64,000 nt of DNA from an uncultured Caryophanales bacterium (lineage in GTDB: Bacteria > Bacillota_I > Bacilli_A > RFN20 > CAG-826), in assembly GCA_946612115.1 (NCBI GenBank), contig CAMOEI010000002.1:62001-126000 (forward strand), given 5' to 3'. Each line of letters opens with the position of its first letter. Position 1 is the stretch's first letter. The position numbers and the translations under genes were made by a program. Positions 15,953 through 26,879 of this stretch are shown piece by piece. The notes under the pieces were generated by a model, which was not told where the DNA came from, did not search any database, and saw nothing but the letters and a program-made list of their open reading frames with translations.

Positions 15953-18316
15953 TTACTTATGACTTTCGATATATCCTTTGATGTTGCTAGCGTTTTCGAA
16001 GACTAAGACTTCTTCTCCGTTAGGAACGAGTAATGTTGGGGCTTTTTTAACGTTAAAGGAATTTGTTAATTCAACATTTTCTTCAGCGTCGATCCATTTG
16101 TAGTTAATGTTGGCTTTTTCAAGTAACATTTTCGCCATCTTACAGTTTGGACATGTCTTTGTGCCAAAGAGTAAGATTTCTTCTAACTTGGTCTTTGGCT
16201 CTTCACATGTTTCTTCTTCATCACGAATGCCATGAGTTAATTTAGAAGTTTTGATGTTGTAAGTCTTACGATTTATGAATTCTTCGCTCTTTCCATCGTT
16301 CCAGTTTTGAATTGGACGATAGTATCCAGTAATACGGGAATAGACTTCAGTTCTAGAACCACATTTTGGACAAATGTATTGTTCACCTGTTAAGTAACCG
16401 TGTTCTTTACATACAGAGTATGTAGGAGACATTGTGTAATATGGTAAGTGATAGTTTTCAGCAATTTTTCTAACAAGATTCATACAGCTCTTCCATGTTG
16501 GTAATTTTTCACCTAAGAAAGCGTGGAAAACGGTACCAGAGGTGTAAAGAGTTTGTAATTCATCTTGAATATCTAACGCTGCAAAGATGTCATCTGTGAA
16601 GCCAACTGGTAAGTGAGAAGAATTGGTGTAGTAAGGGGTTCTACCTTCTTCACTTGCAGTAATGATATCTGGATATTTTTCTTTATCGTGTTTTGCTAAA
16701 CGATATGCAGTTGATTCTGCAGGAGTGGCTTCAAGGTTATATAAGTCACCATATAATTCTTGATAGTCAGATAATTTATTTCTCATGTGATTGAGAACTT
16801 CTTTTGTGAATTCTTGAGCTTCTTTATGAGTTAAATCTTTTTTGATCCAACGAGCATTTAAGCATGCTTCATTCATACCAACTAATCCGATGGTGGAGAA
16901 GTGGTTATTGAATGTACCAAGATATCTCTTGGTATATGGATATAATCCAGCTTCTAAGAGTTTGGTAATGGTGTTTCTTTTTACTTTTAAGGATCTAGCA
17001 GAGATATCCATGATTTTGTCTAATCTTGCGTAGAAATCTTCTTTATCTAAAGCGAGATAGGCAATTCTAGGCATATTGATAGTGACAACACCGACAGAAC
17101 CAGTTGATTCGCCAGAACCAAAGAATCCTCCAGATTTCTTTCTTAATTCTCTTAAGTCGAGTCTTAAACGGCAGCACATACTTCTAACATCACTTGGTTC
17201 CATATCGGAATTGATGTAGTTAGAGAAATATGGGGTTCCGTATTTGGCGGTCATTTCAAATAATAATTTATTATTTTCTGTTTCAGACCAGTCAAAAGTA
17301 CGGGTGATGGAATAAGTTGGGATTGGATATTGGAATCCTCTTCCATTAGCGTCTCCTTCAATCATGACTTCGATGAAGGCTTTATTGACCATCGCCATTT
17401 CTTTGACGCAATCTTTATATTTGAAATCGCATTCTTTTCCACCGACAATGGCGTTAAGTTCCGCCATATCATTTGGGACGACCCAGTCGAGCGTAATATT
17501 GGTGAATGGAGCTTGAGTTCCCCATCTAGATGGTGTATTAACACCATAAATGAATGATTGAATGCATTGTTTGACTTCTTTATAACTTAAGTTATCTTTC
17601 TTGACGAAAGGTGCTAAGTAGGTATCAAAAGAAGAGAAGGCTTGAGCGCCAGCCCATTCATTTTGCATAATTCCTAAGAAGTTAACCATTTGGTTACATA
17701 ATGTTGATAAGTGATTTGCTGGAGCAGATGTAATCTTTCCAACAACACCACCTAAACCTTCTTGAATTAATTGTTTGAGTGACCAACCAGCACAGTATCC
17801 AGTTAACATTGATAAGTCATGAATATGAATATCAGCGTTTTTATGAGCTGCACAGATTTCTTGATCATAGACTTCGCTTAACCAATAGTTAGCGGTGACT
17901 GCGCCACTGTTAGATAAAATAAGTCCACCAACAGAATATGTGACTGTGGAGTTCTCTTTAACTCTCCAGTCATTAATTTTGAGGTAGTTATCGACTGTCT
18001 TCTTATAGTCTAAGTCTGTCGCTTTTTGATCTCTTAAGTTCGCTCTTGCTTTTCTATAGAGCATGTAGCTTCTGGCGACGTCGACATATCCTGCTTGAAT
18101 TAATGTGACTTCAACAGAATCTTGAACATCTTCAATGTCAACGACGTCATTGTTAATTTTAGAGTTCATTGTAGCGACAACTCTAAGAGATAACATGTTG
18201 ATAATATCTTCATTGTAGAACTTGTGTTCAGCCATGAAGGCTTTTTCGATGGCTTTAGAAATTTTCTCAAGCTTAAATTCTTCTAAAGCTCCATCTCTTT
18301 TACGAATATTGAGCAT
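15953..18316 (-). CDS. nrdD: anaerobic ribonucleoside-triphosphate reductase with C-terminal glutaredoxin-like domain
   Basis: Makes deoxynucleotides without oxygen by a glycyl-radical mechanism. Of 787 residues, the first 95 are an ATP-cone (IRKRDGALEEFKLEKI). The catalytic barrel follows. Near residue 650 a zinc site CKEH...CPKC precedes the glycyl-radical stretch SRITGYYRPIQNWNDGK. About 75 extra residues at the end form a thioredoxin/glutaredoxin fold with TCPNC and KKAPTLLV. The reductant is therefore tethered. A GGGGGAG ribosome binding site lies before the ATG. The trxB gene follows in the same operon. Confidence 0.96.
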   Translation of the reverse strand: MLNIRKRDGALEEFKLEKISKAIEKAFMAEHKFYNEDIINMLSLRVVATMNSKINNDVVDIEDVQDSVEVTLIQAGYVDVARSYMLYRKARANLRDQKATDLDYKKTVDNYLKINDWRVKENSTVTYSVGGLILSNSGAVTANYWLSEVYDQEICAAHKNADIHIHDLSMLTGYCAGWSLKQLIQEGLGGVVGKITSAPANHLSTLCNQMVNFLGIMQNEWAGAQAFSSFDTYLAPFVKKDNLSYKEVKQCIQSFIYGVNTPSRWGTQAPFTNITLDWVVPNDMAELNAIVGGKECDFKYKDCVKEMAMVNKAFIEVMIEGDANGRGFQYPIPTYSITRTFDWSETENNKLLFEMTAKYGTPYFSNYINSDMEPSDVRSMCCRLRLDLRELRKKSGGFFGSGESTGSVGVVTINMPRIAYLALDKEDFYARLDKIMDISARSLKVKRNTITKLLEAGLYPYTKRYLGTFNNHFSTIGLVGMNEACLNARWIKKDLTHKEAQEFTKEVLNHMRNKLSDYQELYGDLYNLEATPAESTAYRLAKHDKEKYPDIITASEEGRTPYYTNSSHLPVGFTDDIFAALDIQDELQTLYTSGTVFHAFLGEKLPTWKSCMNLVRKIAENYHLPYYTMSPTYSVCKEHGYLTGEQYICPKCGSRTEVYSRITGYYRPIQNWNDGKSEEFINRKTYNIKTSKLTHGIRDEEETCEEPKTKLEEILLFGTKTCPNCKMAKMLLEKANINYKWIDAEENVELTNSFNVKKAPTLLVPNGEEVLVFENASNIKGYIESHK

Positions 18317-18514
18317 AAAAATACTCCCCCTATGTTGTATATAAATGACGTTATAAATAACCCTATTTCTTAAAAGGTGTAGGTATATACTACCAAAACG
18401 ATTATTAATCGCAACAATAAATTTGTAAAAAAATACAATATTTAGACACTGTCCAAAAAAGCAAAATTTACGCTTTATTTATTGTAATAATTATGTGCGT
18501 GGGTTAACAATAAA
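18317..18514. other. intergenic region upstream of nrdD
   Basis: AT-rich, no convincing open frame. On the minus strand TTGCGA (18408-18413) with AGTATA about 17 bp downstream is a possible nrdD promoter. The -10 region overlaps an imperfect palindrome around GTATATAC (18376-18394) that could be an operator. Confidence 0.3.
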
Positions 18515-18541
18515 AAATCAGCTATATTAAATAACTGATTA
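18513..18541 (-). terminator. terminator of the pepT operon
   Basis: On the minus strand AATCAGTTAT / ATAGCTGATT pair with one G-U, with loop TTAAT, followed by TTTTTATTGTT. The stem overlaps the pepT stop codon. Confidence 0.8.
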
Positions 18542-19732
18542 TTTACGTACTAGGTCGATGACAACTTTGATCATTTGCTCAAATTCTTGAACGTCGAGGA
18601 ATTCGTATCTTCCGTGGTGATTATAGCTTCCGGTGCCTAAATTTGGTGTTGGAAGACCGTTTTTTGAGAAGGTTGCTCCATCAGTTCCTCCTCTTATATA
18701 TCCCATTTCTGGCTCGATTCCATTTTTCTTCAAAGCTTCTTTTGCGCGCTTAATAGCGATAGGTTTCTTATCAACATAAGGCTTCATATTTTCATATTGA
18801 TCTTTAAAAGAGGTTAGAATCTTTGCTTTTGGATATTTTTCGCGTGTTCTTTTAATAATATTTTTTATATTAGAGACCCTTGCTTTAACACCTGCTTCTT
18901 TAAAGTCTCTAATGATCATATGAAGGCTGGCTTTTTCGGCACCACCTTCAAAACTAGTTAAGTGCCAAAAACCTTGTTTTCCAGAGCTATAGTATGGAGT
19001 GTCATTTTGAGGAAGCATTGAAATTATTTCGTTTCCGATTAATAAAGCATTAATCAAACGATCTTTTCCTTCTCCAGGGTGAATGCTTACTCCTTCAATG
19101 TCGATATCAACACCCACAGCGGTGAAATTCTCATTTTCAATGAGATTAATATGTGCTCCGTCAATCGTGTAAGCGTATTTCGCATCCATTTTCTTATAGT
19201 TAAAGTGTAATGGACCTTCACCTATTTCTTCATCAACAGTAAAACAAACACAGATGGTGTTGTGCTCAACTTTTGGGTTGTCTTTGTAATATTGTAGAGC
19301 GGACATAATGATAGCGATACCTGCCTTATCATCTGCCCCTAATAATGTATTACCATCAGTTACAACTAAATCATGTCCAACATGTTCTTTTAGAATCGGA
19401 AATTGATTAGGAGACATCTTTAAACCATTGGCTAGTTGAATAGTGCCGCCAGAATAATTTTTAATCAAACTTGGTCGAACATCTTTGTCAGTGACTTCTA
19501 ACGCTGTATCCATATGAGCATTTAGGCCAATTTTTGTTCCTTTTCCAGGAAGATGTCCATAAACATTTCCCCATTCGTCCATATGAGCGTCTTTAAGGCC
19601 CAATTCTAAAAGCTCTTCAACTAAAAGTTTTCCTAGATTTTTTTGTTTTTCAGTGGAAGGAGTTGTACCAGTTGTTTCGTCGGCTTGTGTATCTATTTTC
19701 GCATAGCGAATAAATCTCTCTAAATTACTCAT
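18539..19732 (-). CDS. pepT: peptidase T (tripeptide aminopeptidase)
   Basis: Zinc-dependent cytoplasmic enzyme that removes the N-terminal residue of tripeptides (M20 family). 397 residues, close to the usual 408. HMDTA, GADDKAG and the catalytic DEEIGEGPLHF are in place, as is the C-terminal RGGTDGATFS and NLGTGSYNHHGRYEF. Its start overlaps the stop of the DtxR-type regulator by 4 bp (ATGA), so it is translated from that operon. Confidence 0.95.
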   Translation of the reverse strand: MSNLERFIRYAKIDTQADETTGTTPSTEKQKNLGKLLVEELLELGLKDAHMDEWGNVYGHLPGKGTKIGLNAHMDTALEVTDKDVRPSLIKNYSGGTIQLANGLKMSPNQFPILKEHVGHDLVVTDGNTLLGADDKAGIAIIMSALQYYKDNPKVEHNTICVCFTVDEEIGEGPLHFNYKKMDAKYAYTIDGAHINLIENENFTAVGVDIDIEGVSIHPGEGKDRLINALLIGNEIISMLPQNDTPYYSSGKQGFWHLTSFEGGAEKASLHMIIRDFKEAGVKARVSNIKNIIKRTREKYPKAKILTSFKDQYENMKPYVDKKPIAIKRAKEALKKNGIEPEMGYIRGGTDGATFSKNGLPTPNLGTGSYNHHGRYEFLDVQEFEQMIKVVIDLVRK

Positions 19733-20088
19733 TTGACTTGCTTTTTAATAGCTTTAAATGTCTCCTCAGAGATATCATGCTCGATTTTACAGGCATCAAT
19801 CTTTGCCTGTTCCTCACTAACTCCGATTTTTACTAATGCCTTAGTTAATGTGACATGTCGGTCATAGACATTTTCTGCTACATCCCTTCCTGATTTAGTT
19901 AAAACAATGGATCCATCGTCTTCAATTTTGATATATCCATTATCTTCTAATTTATGCATAGCAACCGAAACACTAGGCTTCGAAAAACCCATATCATGAG
20001 CAATGTCGATTGCACGAACTGATTCGTGCTCTTTTGACAACACTAATATTCTCTCTAAATAGTCTTCAGCGCTTTCGTAAAGTTTCAT
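19729..20088 (-). CDS. DtxR/MntR-family metal-dependent regulator
   Basis: 119 residues: a winged helix (SAEDYLERILVLSKEHESVRAIDIAHDMGFSKPSVSVAMHKL) followed by the dimerisation/metal-binding helices with the expected DACKIEHDISEETF (Cys, Glu and His ligands). No SH3-like third domain, as in MntR. It probably senses manganese or iron. It heads a two-gene operon with pepT, an unusual partner. Promoter on the minus strand: TTCACA, 17 bp, TATCAT, then 7 bp to the ATG. Confidence 0.85.
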   Translation of the reverse strand: MKLYESAEDYLERILVLSKEHESVRAIDIAHDMGFSKPSVSVAMHKLEDNGYIKIEDDGSIVLTKSGRDVAENVYDRHVTLTKALVKIGVSEEQAKIDACKIEHDISEETFKAIKKQVK

Positions 20089-20095
20089 AACAATA

Positions 20096-20124
20096 ATGAT
20101 AAATTAATTGTGATGAATTGTGAA
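20096..20124 (-). promoter_or_regulatory. promoter of the DtxR-type regulator, leaderless
   Basis: Minus strand TTCACA (20119-20124), 17-bp spacer, TATCAT (20096-20101), 7 bp to the ATG at 20088. Confidence 0.6.
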
Positions 20125-20246
20125 TAAACGAATTAGTAAAATGTGAGTAGTATTTAACCTATAATTACGTAAATTAATAGCAACAAATTATTTGTTACAA
20201 AAATGATTTCTATATTTAATTAATTAAATAATGTATAATAACGGCA

Positions 20247-20828
20247 ATGGAAACATTAAGGATTAAGCATAGAGACTTTCAAATTATTGAAAAAGTGTCG
20301 GACAATGTCTTTAAGTGTTCTTATAAGAACAAAGTCTATCTTGTTACTCATTTCGAACCTCATACTTCATCCGCAGACGAGCTAATCTATAATTTGGAAC
20401 GCATTTTTTCTTCTGGCGTGAGTAGTCCAAAATTACGATTTATTGATAAAAAAAGCGGATATTATGTTCGCGATTTAGTTGAAGGTAAAAAAGTAATCGA
20501 ATATTTAGGTGAAACAGATATTACCGAAGACCAATTACAACAGTTATTTAACAATGCCTTTTTAGCTAAAATCAAAGGTATTACTTTAGACTATTCTCCT
20601 GATAAATGGATCATAGCTGATGAAAGACTTATTTACATTGATACCTACTGCACCAAATATGATGAAAATAGTGATCTAGTTAAGTCCTATTTGAGATTAT
20701 GGTTTCCAACAACAGAAATGGAGAAATATTTGCAAAAATATGGTATTTCTATCGATAAAAACCGCATTAAAGATCAATATTCGGTAAATAAACAAATCGT
20801 TTTAATGCTCTGCAAATATTACAAATAA
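20247..20828 (+). CDS. unknown protein, possibly kinase-fold
   Basis: 193 residues, not assigned to a family with confidence. The order of elements resembles a small protein/aminoglycoside kinase fold: a beta-rich N-terminal half (KCSYKNKVYLVTHF), a hinge-like segment GYYVRDLVEGKKVIEYL, and a catalytic-loop-like LDYSPDKWIIADERLIYIDT with two spaced Asp residues. The usual ATP-binding Lys is not evident. It is first in an operon with prs, tgt, queA and queH. TATAAT at 20234-20239 ends 7 bp before the ATG, so the mRNA would be leaderless. Confidence 0.6.
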   Translation: METLRIKHRDFQIIEKVSDNVFKCSYKNKVYLVTHFEPHTSSADELIYNLERIFSSGVSSPKLRFIDKKSGYYVRDLVEGKKVIEYLGETDITEDQLQQLFNNAFLAKIKGITLDYSPDKWIIADERLIYIDTYCTKYDENSDLVKSYLRLWFPTTEMEKYLQKYGISIDKNRIKDQYSVNKQIVLMLCKYYK

Positions 20829-20831
20829 AAT

Positions 20832-22872
<2,041 letters not shown>

Positions 22873-22873
<1 letters not shown>

Positions 22874-23904
22874 TGGATATTAATTTATTTGATTTTTATC
22901 TTCCTGAAGAATTAATTGCACAAAAACCTAGTGATAAAAGAGATCACTCTCGTTTGCTCGCTATTAATAAAGACACTCATACATATGAAGATAGATATTT
23001 TTATGATGTTGTTGATTATCTTAGGCCAGGTGATGTTTTAGTTAGAAATAACACTAAAGTTATTCCTGCTAGATTAATTGGTGTTAAAGAGATCACAGGT
23101 GCTAAATGTGAAGTACTTTTGCTTAAGCAAAAAGATGGAGATATTTGGGAATGCTTAACTAAACCTGCGAAGTCATTAAAGGTCGGAGTAAGAGTTAATT
23201 TTGGAGAAGGAAAACTAATAGGAGAAATAGTAGAAGAAAAAGAAGAAGGTATTAGATTAGTTAAATTTATCTACGAAGGAATCTTCTTAGAAGTTTTGGA
23301 TTCTTTAGGAAAAATGCCTTTACCTCCATATATTAAAAAACAGCTTTGTGAAAACGATAGATATCAGACTGTTTACGCAAAATATGAAGGAAGTGCTGCA
23401 GCCCCTACTGCAGGTTTTCATTTTACAGATGAACTTTTTGACAAGATAAAAACTATGGGTGTGACTATTGTTGACATTACACTACATATTGGATTAGGAA
23501 CTTTCCGCCCTGTTAAGGTAAATGATACTAAAGATCACGTCATGCATAGCGAGGAATATCAAATAGATCAGAAATCGTGCGATATTTTAAATAAAGCTAA
23601 AGAAGAAAATAGAAGAATTATTGCAATTGGGACAACATCTGTTAGAACATTAGAGGCAAATTATTCAAAATATGGTAAATTTACTCCAGCCAAAGAAGAA
23701 ACTAACATCTTTATTTTCCCTGGATATGAATGGAAAGCAGTGGACTGCATAATTACTAATTTCCATCTTCCAAAATCAACTTTAATAATGCTTGTTAGTG
23801 CGTTCCTTGGACGCGAATTTACTCTTGAAGTTTATAAGCACGCGGTTGATGAAAAGTATCATTTCTTCTCATTTGGAGATTCGATGATTATCTATGCAAA
23901 ATAA
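22873..23904 (+). CDS. queA: S-adenosylmethionine:tRNA ribosyltransferase-isomerase
   Basis: Converts preQ1-tRNA to epoxyqueuosine-tRNA using SAM as ribose donor. 343 residues, typical. The start FDFYLPEELIAQKPSDKRDHSRLL, the central GSAAAPTAGFHFT and the C-terminal GTTSVRTLE and TNFHLPKSTLIMLVSAF are diagnostic. Overlaps tgt by one base and queH by 11 bp. Confidence 0.97.
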
Positions 23905-24526
23905 TAAGAATTACCAAAAATATCTGGAAATTGAGTTGGAAAATGTAAAGAAATTTCGCAAAAAGCCTAAACTTCTTTTGCATGCTTGTTGCGGTCCTTG
24001 TTTTACTATTCCTCATGAAATTCTTAAGGACTATTTTGAGATTACAATTTTATATAACAACTCCAATATATATCCAAAAGCCGAACATGATCGCCGATTA
24101 GAAGAGCTGAAGAAGTATCTATCTGAATTAGGCAGTGATATTAAGGTAATTGAAGTACCTTACGATAATGAAACATATAATCTAGACTTAGAACCATACA
24201 AAGATGAAAAAGAAGGTCATAATCGATGTAGAGTCTGCTTCAACAAGAGACTAAAAGAAGGTTTTGAATACGCTTCAAATCACAATTTTGACTACTATGG
24301 AACAGTCATGACCATCTCAAGATATAAAAATGCACAAGACATTAATAAAATTGGTGAAACTTTACAGAAAGATTATCCTACTGTTAAGTGGTTATATGCT
24401 GACTTTAAGAAGAATAATGGCTATGAAAAGAGCCTTTTGATTATTAAAGAACATGAGATGTATTTTCAAGAATATTGTGGATGTAAATATAGCTACGAAA
24501 AGTACCTCGAAAAATCAAAAAAATGA
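23894..24526 (+). CDS. queH: epoxyqueuosine reductase QueH
   Basis: Iron-sulfur enzyme for the last step to queuosine, replacing the cobalamin enzyme QueG. 210 residues with the QueH cysteine pattern: HACCGPC near residue 31, then NRCRVCF and the C-terminal YCGCKYSYEKY. NNSNIYP and YYGTVMTISRYKNAQ are also family blocks. Its context after tgt and queA confirms the role. No genes for making preQ1 (queD, queE, queC, queF) lie here, so precursor import or genes elsewhere are needed. Confidence 0.93.
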   Translation: MQNNKNYQKYLEIELENVKKFRKKPKLLLHACCGPCFTIPHEILKDYFEITILYNNSNIYPKAEHDRRLEELKKYLSELGSDIKVIEVPYDNETYNLDLEPYKDEKEGHNRCRVCFNKRLKEGFEYASNHNFDYYGTVMTISRYKNAQDINKIGETLQKDYPTVKWLYADFKKNNGYEKSLLIIKEHEMYFQEYCGCKYSYEKYLEKSKK

Positions 24527-24576
24527 GGTTTAAAACACCTAATTGAGAAAAAAATACGTAAATAATTGAAGAAAAT

Positions 24577-24606
24577 TTGATGGTAAAAATTGCCATCTTT
24601 TTCTTT
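24577..24606 (+). terminator. terminator after queH
   Basis: GATGGT / GCCATC stem (one G-U pair) with AAAAATT loop, followed by TTTTTCTTTT. Confidence 0.75.
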
Positions 24607-24630
24607 TATAAAAAATAATTAATTAATTTA

Positions 24631-24660
24631 TTGACACACATATACGCATAAGAGTAGTAT
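24631..24660 (+). promoter_or_regulatory. promoter of the S10-spc-alpha operon
   Basis: Perfect TTGACA at 24631-24636, 18-bp spacer, TAGTAT at 24655-24660. The first gene starts 130 bp downstream, so a leader of about 120 nt is expected, in contrast with the leaderless genes elsewhere in this window. Confidence 0.8.
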
Positions 24661-24666
24661 TTGAAC

Positions 24667-24789
24667 GTTGACTGCTCGCGATGACATGCGAGGTTGCGGA
24701 CACACCCACAGGCGTTGTCATGAAGGTATGTTTGGGAATTCGCATCGAGAGAGATAAGTCAAGCCTGAAGTGATATAGGAGGAAATTTC
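24667..24789 (+). promoter_or_regulatory. structured 5' leader of the S10 operon, probable ribosomal-protein leader
   Basis: Non-coding and GC-richer than its surroundings. Pairings visible by eye: a hairpin CTCGC / GCGAG (24675-24691), an alternative ATGACA / TGTCAT pairing (24681-24722), and a long-range CTCG(C)GATG / CATCGAG pairing (24675-24749). The stretch GCGAGGTTGCGGACACACCC is of a kind seen upstream of rpsJ in many Firmicutes. Probably binds a ribosomal protein of the operon (L4 in E. coli) for feedback control. AGGAGG at 24777 is the rpsJ binding site. Confidence 0.6.
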
Positions 24790-25101
24790 ATGGCAAAAAC
24801 TAACAAGATTAGAGTTCGCCTCAAAGCTTATGATCATGTCAACCTTGATCTCAGCGCTGAGAGAATTGTGCAAATCGCCAAGAACTCTGGGGCTACTGTT
24901 GTGGGCCCAATCCCATTACCAACAGAAAAACAAGTATTCACGATTTTAAGAGCGGTTCACAAGTACAAAGATTCTCGTGAACAATTCGAAATCAGAACAC
25001 ACAAACGTATTATCGATATTACAAATCCAAAGAAGGAAACACTCGATGCTCTCAAGAACCTCGATCTTCCATCAGGAGTTGATATCGAAATCAAACTTTA
25101 A
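24790..25101 (+). CDS. rpsJ: 30S ribosomal protein uS10
   Basis: 103 residues, standard length; starts [15 protein letters not shown] and contains [17 protein letters not shown] and [12 protein letters not shown]. Acts in the small-subunit head and as the NusE partner in antitermination. First gene of the 23-gene-plus ribosomal superoperon; AGGAGG precedes the ATG by 7 bp. Confidence 0.99.
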   Translation: MAKTNKIRVRLKAYDHVNLDLSAERIVQIAKNSGATVVGPIPLPTEKQVFTILRAVHKYKDSREQFEIRTHKRIIDITNPKKETLDALKNLDLPSGVDIEIKL

Positions 25102-25115
25102 GGAGGTAAGACAAA

Positions 25116-25835
25116 ATGAAAGCAATTTTAGGTCGTAAAATGGGCATGACATCTGTCTTTGCTGAAGATGGAACATTATACCCAGTGACAGTCGTCGAAG
25201 TCTTACCAAACGTTGTTACCCAAGTTAAAACCGTTGAAAAAGATGGTTATGTCGCAGTTCAAGTTGGCTACGAAGAAAAGAAAGAATCTCGCGCTAACAA
25301 AGCTGAAAAGGGTATCGCAAAGAAAGCCAATACCGTCCCACATTATGTCAGTGCGGAATTAAGAGGCGATGAAATGGGTGGTTACCAATTAGGTGATTTA
25401 CTCAAAGCCGATATGTTCCAAGCAGGAGATATCGTTGACGTTATCGGAACAAGTAAAGGCCACGGTTACACAGGTACCATTAAGAGATGGCATATGACAA
25501 TTGGTCCAAAAGGCCATGGTTCAGGCTATCACAGAGGAATGGGTTCCTTCGCTAACAACGGTCGTTACAACCACGGTGTCATGCCAGGTAAGCACATGAG
25601 CGGACACCACGGTAACAAATCTGCAACCTTATTAAACTTATTAGTTGTTAAAGTGGATGCAGAAAAAGGCTACATCTTAATCAAAGGTGGATTACCAGGT
25701 ACTAAGAAGAGTATCGTCACAATCCGTTCCGCGATTAAGACAGTCAAAAACAAACCAACTGTTAAACCTTTAATTAATAGAGCACCTGCTCAAAAGGTTG
25801 AACAAGCTGAAGCTCCTGAAGCTAAAGCTGAATAA
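25116..25835 (+). CDS. rplC: 50S ribosomal protein uL3, C-terminal tail
   Basis: Early-assembling large-subunit protein whose loop reaches the peptidyl transferase centre. Core matches uL3 (ILGRKMGMTSVF, GTSKGHGYTGTIKRW, GPKGHGSGYHRGMGS, MPGKHMSGHHG). At 239 residues it is about 30 longer than usual, because of a C-terminal tail rich in Ala, Glu and Lys (VEQAEAPEAKAE). Confidence 0.98.
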   Translation: MKAILGRKMGMTSVFAEDGTLYPVTVVEVLPNVVTQVKTVEKDGYVAVQVGYEEKKESRANKAEKGIAKKANTVPHYVSAELRGDEMGGYQLGDLLKADMFQAGDIVDVIGTSKGHGYTGTIKRWHMTIGPKGHGSGYHRGMGSFANNGRYNHGVMPGKHMSGHHGNKSATLLNLLVVKVDAEKGYILIKGGLPGTKKSIVTIRSAIKTVKNKPTVKPLINRAPAQKVEQAEAPEAKAE

Positions 25836-25857
25836 GGACGAAAGGAGAACATAGATT

Positions 25858-26496
25858 ATGGCAGAAAAGAAATCCCTCAGTGTTAAAGTTCTTAACATGT
25901 CAGGCGAAGAAGTCGGCAAAGTCTCTCTTGCAGGTTCTGTCTTCGGAATCGAACCACATAAGCAAGCAATGTTCAACGCCGTCCAAGTCGAACAAGCTAA
26001 CTCCCGTCAAGCAACTGCTAAGACCAAAGTTAGACATGAAGTTTCCGGTGGTGGTAAAAAACCATGGAGACAAAAAGGTACAGGTAGAGCCCGTGCTGGT
26101 AGCTCTAGATCACCAGTCTGGGTTGGTGGTGGAACAGTCTTTGGACCAGTTGGAAACCAAAACTTCACCATTTCCCAAAATAAAAAAGAACACGAATTAG
26201 CCTTAAGAAGTGCCTTATCCCTTAAGACACCTAAAGACCTCATCGTTGTGGATGCCATCAAATTTGAAGGCAAAAAGACAAAAGAATTTGTCAAAATGTT
26301 AGCCGCTTTAAAAGCTGATTGCAAATCACTCGTTGTCGTTAAGGAATTCGATGAAAACTTATTAGCCAGCGTGCGTAACGTGAATTACGCCAAAGTCGTC
26401 ACAACTGACAACGTCTCCGTTTATGACTTATTAAACGCCGACAAATTAGTTGCCAGCGAAGATGCAATTAAAGCTATCGAGGAGGCATTGAAGTAA
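25858..26496 (+). CDS. rplD: 50S ribosomal protein uL4
   Basis: 212 residues, near the standard 207. The exit-tunnel loop GGGKKPWRQKGTGRARAGSS is intact and SPVWVGGGTVFGP follows. In E. coli this protein regulates its own operon by binding the S10 leader, so the leader at 24667 may be its target (inference). Ends one base before rplW. Confidence 0.98.
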   Translation: MAEKKSLSVKVLNMSGEEVGKVSLAGSVFGIEPHKQAMFNAVQVEQANSRQATAKTKVRHEVSGGGKKPWRQKGTGRARAGSSRSPVWVGGGTVFGPVGNQNFTISQNKKEHELALRSALSLKTPKDLIVVDAIKFEGKKTKEFVKMLAALKADCKSLVVVKEFDENLLASVRNVNYAKVVTTDNVSVYDLLNADKLVASEDAIKAIEEALK

Positions 26497-26497
26497 T

Positions 26498-26842
26498 ATG
26501 GCAGCCAAAAAGAAAGTTGAAGCAGCCCCAAAAGCAAGCTTCCCAAAAGCCACGGAAAGAGATTTCCAAGTCATCGTTAAGCCAATCATCACTGAAAAGA
26601 GCATGAAGGCCATGAGCGATGATAACAAAATCACATTAAGAGTTGCGGATGACGCGAACAAAACTGAAGTCAGACTCGCATTTGAAAGAATCTTCCAAGT
26701 GAAAGTCGTCGATGTTAGAATCATCACCGTTCATCCAAAAGCAACCACCAGAGGAACCCGTTATCACGGAACAATCCAAGGTTATAAGAAAGCGATTGTC
26801 ACTATCCCAGAAGGAGAAGCAATCGACTTATTAAGAGAATAG
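26498..26842 (+). CDS. rplW: 50S ribosomal protein uL23
   Basis: Sits at the tunnel exit and docks trigger factor and SRP. The core (VIVKPIITEKSMKAM, VRIITVHPKATTRGTRYHG) is standard; a Lys/Ala-rich N-terminal extension of about 18 residues brings it to 114 residues. The start is one base after rplD. Confidence 0.97.
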   Translation: MAAKKKVEAAPKASFPKATERDFQVIVKPIITEKSMKAMSDDNKITLRVADDANKTEVRLAFERIFQVKVVDVRIITVHPKATTRGTRYHGTIQGYKKAIVTIPEGEAIDLLRE

Positions 26843-26879
26843 TTAGTTCGCTACTCTCGAATTATAGGAGGATAAAGTA

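Noticed and set aside
18430..18452. Possible NrdR box upstream of nrdD
   Set aside because: ACAATATTTAGACACT agrees with the palindromic NrdR consensus at only about 10 of 16 positions and no second box at the usual spacing was found.
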